Assembly (NCBI GenBank): GCA_963677935.2
Contig: CAXXEH010000003.1
Coordinates: 5,208,001-5,272,000 of the forward strand
Reading direction: 5' to 3'
From: JAAFHB01 sp963677935
Lineage (GTDB): Bacteria; Bacteroidota; Bacteroidia; Bacteroidales; Prolixibacteraceae
DNA: 64,000 bases
The notes under the pieces were generated by a model. It was not told the origin of the DNA. It made no database searches and was given only the letters and a program-made list of their open reading frames with translations. The translations under genes and the position numbers were made by a program. The number at the start of each line of letters is the position of its first letter. Position 1 is the first letter of the stretch. This document shows positions 8,316 through 17,758 of this stretch, piece after piece.

Positions 8316-11300
8316 CTAATATGTGTTGTTACACAAAATCTTGCGGACCAATTGTCCATGTGGGTTGATTAATTTTATAATGAGTAGTTGGGTTCCGGGA
8401 ATACTGTTGAGCGTGTGTTGCGATTCGCCCGCTAATTGCTGCTCGAGCCGTTTCCGCCCAACCAGGTCATAAACGGCAACCGTTGTCATCCCCGTTATTA
8501 ACCGGAGATCGACCTGGATATAGGGTCCGTTGGCAGAAATGCGCGCCGGAAGTTCATCGTCGGGGAGCCCTTTTACAGGGGTGAAATGGAGGATAAAACG
8601 GCAGCTGTTATCCGCAGTCGAGGCATTAAACCTATAAACGGGATTGGATCTGAGATCGATCAGCGCCTTCTCCTTCCGGTCTTCCAGGAAGACGGTTTTA
8701 AAAACGGTATCATCGAAGTTAAAGCTCATGGAATAATTACCTGTCTTGCCAGGTTTAAACTGTAAGGGCGCTGCAGGTGTGGCAATCGTATCGGTGAGGT
8801 AGCGGATCGTATAATTGCCATTTCCCGTTGGCAGATAAAGACTTGGCGCCGTTTCAACGGGACTGAACAGTTTTGCAGTGCCCTGCTGATTCGCTGGATA
8901 TCCGAACAACAACCTCACCTCGTCGAAAGTCTTGTCGCTTTCCGAAGTCACAACAGCACTGACGGCATTGGGATTAAATTGAGCGCTCTTCCAGAAGGTG
9001 GTGTTGTCGTGAACACGGATCGCATTGGTCAAACTTAGGGTCCCTGCACTCGCAGCACGGACAAAGAATCCCTGCATAGGTGCGATATATCGGGTGACAT
9101 CATGCGTCCCGGAGCTTCCTGTGGCAGAGTTGCAAACCCCGTAATTATTGGCAGAAGGATTCCAAACCCACATATCTTTACCTGTTCCGCTGATCTCGAG
9201 GAGGGTTCGAGTCCACCCAGATGTGGCCTGCCAGTCGATTGAGGAAGGGTAGGGATTGCCCACGAGGTTAAACCCTTTTAGCCGGTTGGTGTCGGCAGTT
9301 AAAGTAAGATCGTAGTTGATGGTACCGCTGTTCAGATTTCCCGCGAAAGATTTTGTGGGATTTGTGGCTTGCACCGAGTAGAGGTAGCCGCGTCCAATGG
9401 TAAAATTTGCCACCGGATGAACGGTGTTCCAGTTGACTGTTGTTGTGGAATTTAGTTTGTAAATCCAGCATTTAGTGGGCTCATTCCACAAGTACAGATC
9501 GTAACCTGTTCCATTTCCATAAGTCCCGGATGGCAGCCAGTCGCCGCTTATTGCCTGTGCCGCAACGGGGGATGAAAGGAAATGCCACTTCTCGGCGTCA
9601 TTGCTGATATACCTTTCTACTGTTGCAGGAACGTTGCTGGTATTGTGGATCAGCGAGGCGGTTCCATTTGCATCAGATTTTAAAACCAGGGCAGTGGTAG
9701 TGGCGTTATTGGTGAGGGTGCCAGAGACGGTGAGCTGGTTTGTTGGATTAACGGTAAGACTGCCCGAACTGATGGTCAGATTGCCGGATACGGTAGTGAG
9801 TATTCCGGCGCCAGTCCCGTTCGTTTCTACATGAGAGGAGCTGGTAACTACAAGGTTATTAAAGGTTGAGCCCGACATGCCGCCAAGATGCTGGGCTGTG
9901 CCTCCGCCGTTTAAGGTGATTGTCCCCGAATTGTGGATAAAAGTGCCGTTGTTCGTGAAATCGCGGGCTATATTCAGGTTGGCATTGGGAACGGTTAGCG
10001 ATCCGGTAATGATCACATTATAAAATGAGTTATTGGCAGTGCTGCCATAAATGGTGGAACTTCCGTTAAAAGTAACCGTGCCGTTGCTGTGGGTAAAAAT
10101 ACCATTATTTGTAAAATTCCCCGCCACATTTATGTTTGCAGAAGATACCGTTAATCCGGTTGTAATCAAAATATTATAGAATGAGTTGATCCCTGTGCCC
10201 GGTTGAATGGTTGTTGTGGTGCCGGCAAATTCCACGGTTCCGTTGGTACCTGCAATAAATGTTCCGTTATTGGACCAGGAGGTGCTTACCTGGAGAGTTC
10301 CATTAGCGATACATTCGAGGGTACTCCCCGCGTCAATTTGCACACTTGCATAGTCAGAACTGCTGATCAGTTTTCCGGTTTTTACATAACACAATCCGAC
10401 AACTTTTAATGTACTTCCTGCGGCATAGACCTCTCCCGTTCCCGAATGATCGATGGTGAGGTTATTAAAGGTGGTTGCACCGGTCAGGGTTTGTGTGCTG
10501 TTGGTTCCATTCAGCGTGACTGTACTGCTGTTTTTAGTAAAGTTGCCATTGTTGGACCAACTGCCCGAAACTGCAAGGGTATTGGAGTCGTCTATCGTTA
10601 GCGAGGCGCCTGATCCGAGGGTTAAGTCATGGCACACTCCACCTGAAGTTCCGATGATGGGCTGGTTTCCTCCTGCGTTGATCACCACATTAGTTGTAGA
10701 GGTGGGTATTCCACCGCACCAGTTTGAGGCGGTGTTCCAGTCAGTGCTGGTAGTCCCATTCCAGGTTCCTGCTGTACATCCAGAATTTGCATTGAGGATA
10801 CCGGTATAGGGGGCTACAAACCATGTATCCTTTTTGAAGGTAGCTGATGAGCTGGAGCTTCCATAAGAACCAATGGCCTGGTTGGTTCCTCCGAGAGACA
10901 ACGAAAGGGTGGATGAGGTCCCTCCATCGCTTAACAACCCTTTTGTTGAGCCCGAAACGGATAAATTATTGTTAATTGTGGTTCCATTGGCAATTGTTTT
11001 ATTGTCCGACCCACTGAGATTGAGATTATAATAAGTGGTCGTTTTCACCTCCTGCGCAGCGCCGGTATAATTAACGGTATTGCCTGAAGCAGTTGCGATA
11101 AGGGTTGAGATGGTTGAAGTTCCGCCTATATTCAGCGTGCTTCCTGCTGCCTGCACCAGTGTGCCGGTACCATCAAGTGCCGTACCTACCGTTAAGATGT
11201 TGTTATTAGTAACTGTCACTCCGGTGACCGAAATATTTGGAATGGAAAGTGTTCCGGTTAGTGCCTGGCTGTTGTTTTGAAAAATGTAATTTCCGCTTCC

Positions 11301-13907
11301 TGCTGTAAAAGTACCGCTGTTGGTAATGCCACCTTTAAAATGAGTATCAGTGGTGCTGCTTCTTGTATAAGTTCCCCCGCTATTTACGGTTAAAAGTCCA
11401 TTGAATGTTAAGGTTAAGACAGTATTAATGGCAACACTACCTCCATTATTGATAGTTGTGGCTCCTGTAATGTCTAATGACCCTGACGAATTTGCATCCG
11501 ACCTGGTAAATGTGCCATCAATATTGAAGTTGCCACTAATTGAATTTGATGTGCCATTATTAAGATTAAAATTGGTTCCGGCACCTGATGAAACATTGCC
11601 GTTAACTGTTAAACCCTGTGAGTTGTTATTCATATTCAGGGTACTTGTCCCGCTTAACGAAAGGTTGCCAGTAACTGTCAGCCGGTCGCCTTGTACCCCA
11701 CCCGAATTGGCTGTGACGTTTTCGCTTAATGTAAAATCGCCTCCGATTGTACCCGTAGTAATCCCTATTGTTTTTGTTCCGCTTCCTGAAAGCGTAAGGT
11801 TATAATAATTGCTGGCAAGTTGAGGAATTGTTTGTGAAGCGCCGTTAAAATTAACCGTTAAATAGGTGGCTGGTGTAAACGTGGTCCCACTCCCTGTCCA
11901 TATACCGCCCACCGCTAAAGTGGATGGTGATGTTGTGCTTGTAATTACCCCACTTGAAAAAGCTACATTTCCGGCAACTGTAAGGTTACCACCGGTAAAA
12001 TTTAATGTGCTGGTAGCACCGCCGAATGTTAGACTGCTGCAATTACCTGTAATGCCAGTTGATAGGGTGGGCCAGTTTGGGGCAGAAGTTGGAATAATTA
12101 CAGCGGTGGATGAAGTAGGTACACCTCCGCACCAGTTGGATGCATTTTCCCACGCAGAACTTGTTGTGCCAAGCCAGGTGCCGGGGGCAGTTATTGTCAC
12201 ACTCATGGATGTACCCGTTTTTGAACTAACAGATGTTGCAGTGAATGTTCCGGTTGCTGCTGTTCCGGTATAGGTTAATCCCAGGTTTGAAAGATTGGCC
12301 ACGCCTGAAACAAAATCAGAACCACTTGATAACTTATTTCCACCGGATAAGCCTGATATAGTACCTGATAATGGGAGATCAGCTGATATGGTTACATTAT
12401 CAGTCAATGCATTAAAAGTAGTAATGGTATTATTATTTGCATCCAGTGCGGTTAATGTATTCGTACCCGAAAACGAATTTCCGTTGCATTGAGGACCAGA
12501 TAATGAGAATGAAAAATGATGCAATGCACCGGGAGTATATGAAATGGTAGACTGTGTCTGGCTTCCTGTACCACTTTTAACTGCAGCTCCTCCTAAAGAG
12601 GCCACAAATACCCCGCTACCAGTGGCTGTCGGCGAGGTGACGGTTGCTGTGTAAGTGCCATTGCTGTTATCAGTCACTGTTCCGATTGTTCCATTACCAG
12701 TGGATTTCGTAATGGCTACGGTGGAACCACCAGTAGTCAGATTGACCCCCAGAGCATCCTTGGCCTGAACCGTCAATACTTGTGTGCTGCTACCATTGGC
12801 GGTTATGCTTGCACTCGTCGGTGTCAGGATTGATTGGGCCGCATCTGCCGCTCCCGGGATATAGGCCTTTATACTGATGCCAGACATGGACATTCTTGAA
12901 GCCGGAGAAGCAGTTGCACTTGCTGTAGTTGAAGTATTGCTTCCCGGTATACTGCGATATCCTACAAGGGACCTCCCACCCTTTGCTCCCGCGCCACCCC
13001 AAGTTTGGGATTGAACCGAAACTGGTGTAATGTTTGCATCATTGAGTGTGAGGCTAGGTATTCCAGTAGCGTTATTATTATACGAATTATAGATGACCAC
13101 TGCCTGGTCGCCTAAATTAACTGTTAGTGCGGTTCCAAAAACTGTTGGTTGTGTTGTTGCGGTACCAGTATTGTAGTTCTTCGTGTCTCTTATAGGAGTT
13201 GCAGATTGGTCAACCCCTGCATAAACAGAATAATAGATATCTTGCATCAATGCAGCGCCACTACCTGTTATACTTACTGCAAGAATTTTGCTGGTCCCAT
13301 CCATTACTGAAGGTGTGTCTTTCAGGAAATATATTAAGGTATGCATGCGTGAACTTGTACTAGCGTCGTTAATCGTCGGTGTCATGGTTGTACCTCCATA
13401 AGAGACACTAGTCACTGTCAGAGTCTCGTTTGCATCTGAGGTGTTGTAAGTAAGGGCAACTACAAGCATACGGTTTGTGCCTGAAATTACTGCAAACGAT
13501 GCCGCAGAGGCCCCAGGTCGTGCTGCATTATGATACACGTTGTTCCATACCTGAAGATTAGTAATTGCCGCCACAGCTTTCTGCACCGGACACACCACCC
13601 ATATATTTACCGCAATAATAAACGTCAGAACGACAGGCCTCCTATTGTATTTTGGGGTTTTCTCCTGATGTCTTTCTGGAAAATCGGAGCCGATTGTCTT
13701 CTTCCCTTCCTTATTTTCCATATCCTTAACTCCGGCAACTTCTTTGTGTTGTGGCAAAATGTAGATAAGGGGTATCCTGGTTTTTAAACCGGCCAATTCA
13801 AGGCACAACTGAATTCTGTTGAAGAGCGCTCGCCATTCCGCATAAACTCTCCCAAACACCATGCTAGCGATCCAAGTGATAAGTTTAATTTGGAACAGCT
13901 TTTTCAT
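8316..13907 (-). CDS. Giant T9SS-exported adhesin-like protein
   Basis: An 1863-residue repetitive surface protein. After an N-terminal region with a hydrophobic segment ending near VQKAVAA (about residue 115), there is a pentraxin-like first domain, an invasin/filamin-type Ig domain (ILTPTSASITANGSSTQVLT, about residues 360-460), then long Ser/Thr/Gly/Asn-rich beta-helix-like stretches. Two cassettes carry W-x-G-T-x-S-x-W-x-x-A-S-N-W-C-G-G-x-P, a pattern common in such adhesins. The last 80 residues (VAVYDLVGRKRLEQQL to the end) form a type IX secretion sorting domain. An alternative start at 13721 (MENKEGKK) would shorten the odd N-terminal extension; I kept the longer frame because it is open. 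It lies 174 bp upstream of the pilin operon. Confidence 0.85.
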   Translation of the reverse strand: MKKLFQIKLITWIASMVFGRVYAEWRALFNRIQLCLELAGLKTRIPLIYILPQHKEVAGVKDMENKEGKKTIGSDFPERHQEKTPKYNRRPVVLTFIIAVNIWVVCPVQKAVAAITNLQVWNNVYHNAARPGASAASFAVISGTNRMLVVALTYNTSDANETLTVTSVSYGGTTMTPTINDASTSSRMHTLIYFLKDTPSVMDGTSKILAVSITGSGAALMQDIYYSVYAGVDQSATPIRDTKNYNTGTATTQPTVFGTALTVNLGDQAVVIYNSYNNNATGIPSLTLNDANITPVSVQSQTWGGAGAKGGRSLVGYRSIPGSNTSTTASATASPASRMSMSGISIKAYIPGAADAAQSILTPTSASITANGSSTQVLTVQAKDALGVNLTTGGSTVAITKSTGNGTIGTVTDNSNGTYTATVTSPTATGSGVFVASLGGAAVKSGTGSQTQSTISYTPGALHHFSFSLSGPQCNGNSFSGTNTLTALDANNNTITTFNALTDNVTISADLPLSGTISGLSGGNKLSSGSDFVSGVANLSNLGLTYTGTAATGTFTATSVSSKTGTSMSVTITAPGTWLGTTSSAWENASNWCGGVPTSSTAVIIPTSAPNWPTLSTGITGNCSSLTFGGATSTLNFTGGNLTVAGNVAFSSGVITSTTSPSTLAVGGIWTGSGTTFTPATYLTVNFNGASQTIPQLASNYYNLTLSGSGTKTIGITTGTIGGDFTLSENVTANSGGVQGDRLTVTGNLSLSGTSTLNMNNNSQGLTVNGNVSSGAGTNFNLNNGTSNSISGNFNIDGTFTRSDANSSGSLDITGATTINNGGSVAINTVLTLTFNGLLTVNSGGTYTRSSTTDTHFKGGITNSGTFTAGSGNYIFQNNSQALTGTLSIPNISVTGVTVTNNNILTVGTALDGTGTLVQAAGSTLNIGGTSTISTLIATASGNTVNYTGAAQEVKTTTYYNLNLSGSDNKTIANGTTINNNLSVSGSTKGLLSDGGTSSTLSLSLGGTNQAIGSYGSSSSSATFKKDTWFVAPYTGILNANSGCTAGTWNGTTSTDWNTASNWCGGIPTSTTNVVINAGGNQPIIGTSGGVCHDLTLGSGASLTIDDSNTLAVSGSWSNNGNFTKNSSTVTLNGTNSTQTLTGATTFNNLTIDHSGTGEVYAAGSTLKVVGLCYVKTGKLISSSDYASVQIDAGSTLECIANGTLQVSTSWSNNGTFIAGTNGTVEFAGTTTTIQPGTGINSFYNILITTGLTVSSANINVAGNFTNNGIFTHSNGTVTFNGSSTIYGSTANNSFYNVIITGSLTVPNANLNIARDFTNNGTFIHNSGTITLNGGGTAQHLGGMSGSTFNNLVVTSSSHVETNGTGAGILTTVSGNLTISSGSLTVNPTNQLTVSGTLTNNATTTALVLKSDANGTASLIHNTSNVPATVERYISNDAEKWHFLSSPVAAQAISGDWLPSGTYGNGTGYDLYLWNEPTKCWIYKLNSTTTVNWNTVHPVANFTIGRGYLYSVQATNPTKSFAGNLNSGTINYDLTLTADTNRLKGFNLVGNPYPSSIDWQATSGWTRTLLEISGTGKDMWVWNPSANNYGVCNSATGSSGTHDVTRYIAPMQGFFVRAASAGTLSLTNAIRVHDNTTFWKSAQFNPNAVSAVVTSESDKTFDEVRLLFGYPANQQGTAKLFSPVETAPSLYLPTGNGNYTIRYLTDTIATPAAPLQFKPGKTGNYSMSFNFDDTVFKTVFLEDRKEKALIDLRSNPVYRFNASTADNSCRFILHFTPVKGLPDDELPARISANGPYIQVDLRLITGMTTVAVYDLVGRKRLEQQLAGESQHTLNSIPGTQLLIIKLINPHGQLVRKILCNNTY

Positions 13908-13949
13908 CTTTCTATCATTTGTTTTCTAATTGCCAGATGGAACTTGCTC

Positions 13950-13965
13950 TTCGCCAGCTGGCGAA
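13950..13965. repeat. Perfect 16-bp palindrome
   Basis: TTCGCCAGCTGGCGAA is a perfect palindrome upstream of the adhesin gene, related to the TCCGCCA-n-TGGCGGA palindromes found elsewhere in the window. It would lie in the untranslated leader of the adhesin gene if the promoter at 14085 is used, so it could form a hairpin in that RNA. Confidence 0.6.
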
Positions 13966-14084
13966 TGCTCTTGTAGGAGGAATTTTTGCTCAAGGTTCGT
14001 TTCATCATAAATCCGGTTCGTCAGAAAAATTGGCTGAATACGTTTTTATATCCTTTTTTGCGGTTAAACAAAATATCGATATTG

Positions 14085-14092
14085 CAAATATA
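14085..14092 (-). promoter_or_regulatory. Possible -7 promoter element for the adhesin gene
   Basis: TATATTTG on the minus strand matches TAnnTTTG exactly. No clear -33 TTTG is at the right distance. The leader to the ATG at 13907 would be about 170 nt. The rest of the 13908-14433 gap contains a palindrome (13950) and an inverted repeat (14281-14359). Confidence 0.4.
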
Positions 14093-14280
14093 TGGCAGGT
14101 GGATTTTGCGAATTGATTATAACCGTTTAGTATCGATTATAACCGTTTATAATCGTTTCGATTCGGATAAGTAATTGTAAATATGATTTATGAAAAGAAG
14201 TGGGGAGGGGAGAGTCAACGTGGGAAGTTGATTCAAAATCCTGCTTTTCAATGATGTAGAGGGAATATCAAAATAAGAAA

Positions 14281-14359
14281 GACACCAAAACACCAGGGCG
14301 CCAAAAGACCCCTAAAAAGTAATTTTTGGTGTAATTTGGTGTTTTAGTGCTTTGGTGGC
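14281..14359. repeat. Short imperfect inverted repeat (MITE-like end sequence)
   Basis: GACACCAAAACACCAGGGCG at 14281 is complementary, with mismatches, to TTTGGTGTTTTAGTGCTTTG ending near 14359. The same GCCACCAAA-CACTAAAACA motif forms the ends of the larger repeat at 28977-29378 and the left end of copy A at 72. It may be a deleted derivative of that family with only the ends left. Confidence 0.5.
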
Positions 14360-14433
14360 AAAAATGGAATAACCTGTGCTTTGTCACGTCCAACCTATGC
14401 TTTCGAGAGCTAACGTGAACTTTGGAACGTCTT

Positions 14434-15222
14434 TCACTGTCCCCCTCGTAAATTTCGTAAACTGCCGGAACCTGAACTGCCTTGTGAATTCATATCATCT
14501 TCATTATTCAAACCCGGGTGCTTGGCGCCTCCAATCTTGATCGGCTTGGGCAATTTTTTGGTTCTGAAGATCGGAAAACGGTAGTAAACCCCAACAGAGA
14601 AATCAAAAGGGGTACCACCCGAAACTTTACCGATTCCAGGTACAATATATGGTTTGATCAGATCGTCCTTGGTAATTACAAAAGGAAATTTTGCCCTGAG
14701 CGACCATCCGAAAAAGAAATTGGGAAGAAGCTCCCCTTTCATTCCAAAAACCAGCTCACCCCAGTGGGCATTCATTGCGCGTCGGGGAACAGAAGTGGTG
14801 ATTGTTCCCCAGTAATTTGAATAACCAATCGCGTCGGTTTCCTGATTAAAAACAGAGTAACCATACCGTGCGCCAAGAAAGACAAAATCGTGATCTTTGA
14901 GCGATTCAAATTTTACAATATTCATATCGACACCTATCCGGCCATAGGTTCCATTGTTTTTGTAGTGAAACCCATCGCGCTGATCGTCAAACCACTGCAT
15001 CCCCATCTCAAAGGTGGGAAACAAATTACCTTTGTACGGAATATCTGCCTGAATCTCCCATCCATTGCGTTTGGCGCTCTGTAAATAGGGGAGCAGAAAC
15101 CGCGACAAATCGATCCCAACGCGCGGACCTTCATACCGCCAGACTTCAGCCTTCTTCTGCGGGAAAGCTGCAAAACTGCTAATGAAGAGCAGAATTAAAG
15201 TAGATGCTAATATTTTGGTCAT
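14434..15222 (-). CDS. DUF6048 family outer-membrane protein
   Basis: A 262-residue exported protein (signal ends AAFPQ). The sequence YEGPRVGIDLSRFLLPYLQS, followed by alternating aromatic beta strands (GMQWFDDQRDGFHYKNN, FVFLGARYGYSVFNQ), matches the DUF6048 family of small outer-membrane barrels in Bacteroidota. Its start overlaps the end of the DUF6452 gene by 44 bp, so the two are translationally coupled; the pair is conserved together in this phylum. The function is unknown. The C-terminal tail after KIGGAKHP is Gly/Ser/Asn-rich and probably unstructured. Confidence 0.75.
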   Translation of the reverse strand: MTKILASTLILLFISSFAAFPQKKAEVWRYEGPRVGIDLSRFLLPYLQSAKRNGWEIQADIPYKGNLFPTFEMGMQWFDDQRDGFHYKNNGTYGRIGVDMNIVKFESLKDHDFVFLGARYGYSVFNQETDAIGYSNYWGTITTSVPRRAMNAHWGELVFGMKGELLPNFFFGWSLRAKFPFVITKDDLIKPYIVPGIGKVSGGTPFDFSVGVYYRFPIFRTKKLPKPIKIGGAKHPGLNNEDDMNSQGSSGSGSLRNLRGGQ

Positions 15223-15667
15223 TCGTAGTTTTCTCTATTGATTGTGGATTAACCTTTGCGTCGGTGATTTTTACTGAATCGATACCCTTTGTATACCTGA
15301 AACCGGTGATCACATAGTTGGGAGCAAATCCGCAATTATCGGATATAAAATTAACGGTCATCGTATGTCGGATGTACAAGGTATCTTTTCTCCCGTTGGC
15401 TTTCAGGACAAGTCCCGTTGAATCAGCTGTCAACGAAAGAGGTAATGGGTACCTTTTTGTCAATTCAGATACGTTGTCGCTGACCAGGGTGTCACCCACA
15501 TCGAAGCGGTTAACGCCATTAACAATCAGTGTAGTAATGGGTTTGAATCCATTGATGGAGAAGGAGGCTTCCATTAATGTGTCTACCGATTGATAGCACC
15601 CGTTTCCGTCACTGCATGAAGCAAGGGCAAATAGGAGTGATGAAAATACGATCAGATAATATCTCAT
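15179..15667 (-). CDS. DUF6452 family lipoprotein
   Basis: A 162-residue lipoprotein; the lipobox is LASC at residues 15-18. The mature protein starts SDGNGCYQSVDTLMEASFSI and continues with beta-rich segments typical of the DUF6452 family (an Ig-like or transthyretin-like fold is likely). It precedes and overlaps the DUF6048 barrel gene, which suggests a periplasmic lipoprotein working with an outer-membrane barrel. In many Bacteroidota the pair lies beside rlmD, which is not present here. Function unknown. Confidence 0.75.
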   Translation of the reverse strand: MRYYLIVFSSLLFALASCSDGNGCYQSVDTLMEASFSINGFKPITTLIVNGVNRFDVGDTLVSDNVSELTKRYPLPLSLTADSTGLVLKANGRKDTLYIRHTMTVNFISDNCGFAPNYVITGFRYTKGIDSVKITDAKVNPQSIEKTTNDQNISIYFNSALH

Positions 15668-15912
15668 TCGAAGATGATTTTGTCAGTTCACAAAGATATA
15701 CAAATTGAGAGGAAAATAAAGGTGGCTGGCGACTGGCGACTTGCATCTGGCAACTGGTGGCTGGTTTGAAAATTATCAGGAGGAGTAAATCTCCCTTGGA
15801 TCCCCTTTCGGGAAATTCCCCTTTAATGTTAGTAGATCTCTAAAATTCCTTATTAAATGTTAATTAAATCTTTGTAATTCAGATCCTCACGAAATCTTCA
15901 TAATCGAGAGAA

Positions 15913-15920
15913 TACATTTG
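15913..15920 (+). promoter_or_regulatory. -7 promoter element before the lysine-rich peptide gene
   Basis: TACATTTG matches the Bacteroidota -7 consensus. It lies 30 bp before the ATG at 15950. No good -33 element is seen. Upstream, at 15720-15765, is a degenerate run of CTGGCGACTGGCGACTTGC-type repeats of unknown meaning. Confidence 0.5.
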
Positions 15921-15949
15921 ACCCATCAACAATTTAAAAATTCTCAATT

Positions 15950-16168
15950 ATGAAAAAGTTAGTTTTAATATTAAGTTTTGTATTCGCAATGGGTCTGGTG
16001 TCTGTAAATGCTCAGAATGCTCCTAAGAAAGTAATTAAAAAAGCACCAGCTAAAACTGAAGTAGCTGCAAAAGCGGAAACAAAAACGGAGGCAAAAGCGC
16101 CTGCAAAAAAAGCAGTTCATAAAGGACATAAGAAATCGACTAAAAAAGTAGCGGCTCCGGCAAAATAA
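15950..16168 (+). CDS. Small exported lysine/alanine-rich protein
   Basis: A 72-residue protein with a clear signal peptide (residues 1-21, ending SVNA-Q). The mature peptide of about 51 residues is roughly one third lysine, with Ala-Pro-Lys-Lys repeats and a His-Lys-Gly-His-Lys segment. It resembles histone-H1 tails in composition, but the signal peptide points to the periplasm or outside. It could bind polyanions such as DNA, polysaccharide or cell-wall polymers (inference). The start is backed by the signal peptide and the promoter element 30 bp upstream. Similar short exported Lys/Ala proteins are frequent in Bacteroidota and lack a known role. Confidence 0.7.
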   Translation: MKKLVLILSFVFAMGLVSVNAQNAPKKVIKKAPAKTEVAAKAETKTEAKAPAKKAVHKGHKKSTKKVAAPAK

Positions 16169-16267
16169 AGTAAATGGAAATGAATCAGGAAAAAGAGGTG
16201 TCTCAGATAATGGGATGCCTTTTTTTGTATTAGTAATAAGCATATTTTTGAGCAAATATTTTTTAAA

Positions 16268-17428
16268 ATGCGTACTACCACTTTTCTTATTTTTTTCGGA
16301 ACCGTACTTCTGATCTACTTTTCTGTTAATTTTCTCATCTTCTCCAGAGGGTTACAGGCTTTTGCATTGTCACCCGTATGGAAAAAAAGCTATATCATCA
16401 CCTTTTGGGTGATTGTCTCGTGTTTTATCATCGGTGAAATTCTCGAACATACCCGCTCCTCCATTGCCAGCGAATGGATTTACCGTATCGGGGCATTCTG
16501 GCTCGCTTTTATGCTCTACTTTTCGCTTTCCATTCTCTTGTTTGATGTGATCCGTTTACTCAAATATTTCTTTCATTTCCTTCCGGAGATGACCCAAACT
16601 TTGCGGTTCAGACTCGGTCTGGCAACAGTAGCCATTGTCTCATTGATTGTACTCTCGGGCCATATCAATGCTTTGTGTACACGTGTAAGGGAGATCTCGC
16701 TGACTATTCCTAAAAAAGTAACAGGGAGTCACGAGATGAAGATTGCGATGGCCTCCGATATCCACCTGGGTGCCTTGATAGGAGAGAACCGCGAAGCACG
16801 TCTGGTGAGTATTATCAATAAACAAAAGCCTGATCTGGTGCTTCTTTGCGGAGACCTTGTTGACGGGGATATCGGTTCGGCACTTCGTAAGAATTTAGGG
16901 AAACACCTTCAGGAGATTAAATCACCGATGGGTGTCTATGCCATTGCCGGAAATCATGAGTATATCGGTGGCATTCGACGGACGTTACCTTATCTTGAAA
17001 GTTTGAATATCAGGATACTGCGTGATCAGACTATAACCTTACCCAACGGTGTTCAGCTTGTTGGACGCGATGACCGTGATAACAGGCGTATGGGCGACGC
17101 TAACGGACGAAAATCGCTGAAGGAGCTGATGACCGGCCTGGAGAAAACTTCCCCGGTGATTGTGATGAACCACCAACCATTTAATCTTGATGAAGCGGTC
17201 ACAGAAGGGGTTGATCTCCATCTTTCGGGGCATACTCATCATGGTCAGCTCTGGCCGTTCAACTATGTGACCCAAGCGATATTTGAACTGAGCTGGGGAT
17301 ATCTTAAAAAAGGGACTACCAATTTTTATGTCTCCTCCGGATTTGGTTCCTGGGGTCCTCCGGTCCGACTTGGAAATACTCCCGAGGTGGTCATCTTCAA
17401 TATTAGATTTGTTGATCCTATCCAATAA
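16268..17428 (+). CDS. Membrane-anchored calcineurin-like metallophosphoesterase
   Basis: A 386-residue protein. Residues 1-140 contain about four transmembrane helices; the rest is a YkuE-type phosphoesterase domain. All five metal motifs are present: MASDIHLGALIG, LLCGDLVDGD, AGNHEYIGG, VMNHQPF and LSGHTHHGQLWP. Enzymes of this class hydrolyse phosphodiesters or phosphomonoesters; related proteins act on UDP-diacylglucosamine or lipid substrates at the membrane, but the substrate here is not readable from sequence. It is followed 3 bp later by a [2Fe-2S] protein gene and probably shares its transcript. Confidence 0.88.
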   Translation: MRTTTFLIFFGTVLLIYFSVNFLIFSRGLQAFALSPVWKKSYIITFWVIVSCFIIGEILEHTRSSIASEWIYRIGAFWLAFMLYFSLSILLFDVIRLLKYFFHFLPEMTQTLRFRLGLATVAIVSLIVLSGHINALCTRVREISLTIPKKVTGSHEMKIAMASDIHLGALIGENREARLVSIINKQKPDLVLLCGDLVDGDIGSALRKNLGKHLQEIKSPMGVYAIAGNHEYIGGIRRTLPYLESLNIRILRDQTITLPNGVQLVGRDDRDNRRMGDANGRKSLKELMTGLEKTSPVIVMNHQPFNLDEAVTEGVDLHLSGHTHHGQLWPFNYVTQAIFELSWGYLKKGTTNFYVSSGFGSWGPPVRLGNTPEVVIFNIRFVDPIQ

Positions 17429-17431
17429 CCA

Positions 17432-17647
17432 ATGAACCCAAATCGGTTAGTCTGCCTCTGTAATCATGTGACGGCACGGGAGATCGTAAAGGTTCTGCGT
17501 GCCGGCGCCCTGACAACCGCCGAAGTTCAGCAATTTACACAGGCAGGAACAGGTTGTACCCGGTGCGTCAGGGAGATCGATGCCATTGTCGTAAAACACC
17601 TGGCTACCCGTAAAAAAGAGCCGCAGCTGAGGATAAAATTTGAATAG
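17432..17647 (+). CDS. BFD-like [2Fe-2S] protein
   Basis: A 71-residue cytosolic protein with the BFD (bacterioferritin-associated ferredoxin-like) pattern: C8-x-C10 in VCLCNHVT and C42-x-x-C45 in GTGCTRCVREI. These four cysteines hold a [2Fe-2S] cluster in the family. BFD-like domains act in electron transfer, for example iron release from bacterioferritin, or as a domain in nitrite reductase and in amine or proline dehydrogenases. The standalone form next to a metallophosphoesterase gives no direct hint of its partner. Confidence 0.85.
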   Translation: MNPNRLVCLCNHVTAREIVKVLRAGALTTAEVQQFTQAGTGCTRCVREIDAIVVKHLATRKKEPQLRIKFE

Positions 17648-17758
17648 GGAAACTAATTGAAGGGTGTAGCAAAAAAAGGTACAGGAGTGTCAGATGAAAC
17701 AACATGAAAAATCCGATCGATATTAATTACTAAGAGACTGTTTAAAATTAGATCCGCT

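Noticed and set aside
9601..12492. Several plus-strand frames of 65-135 codons opposite the adhesin gene
   Set aside because: They are mirror frames of a long Ser/Thr/Gly-rich coding sequence; their Val/Pro-rich composition follows directly from the opposite strand.
15720..15840. CTGGCGACTGGCGACTTGC-type run
   Set aside because: Too short and degenerate to call an element; noted only as low-complexity sequence.
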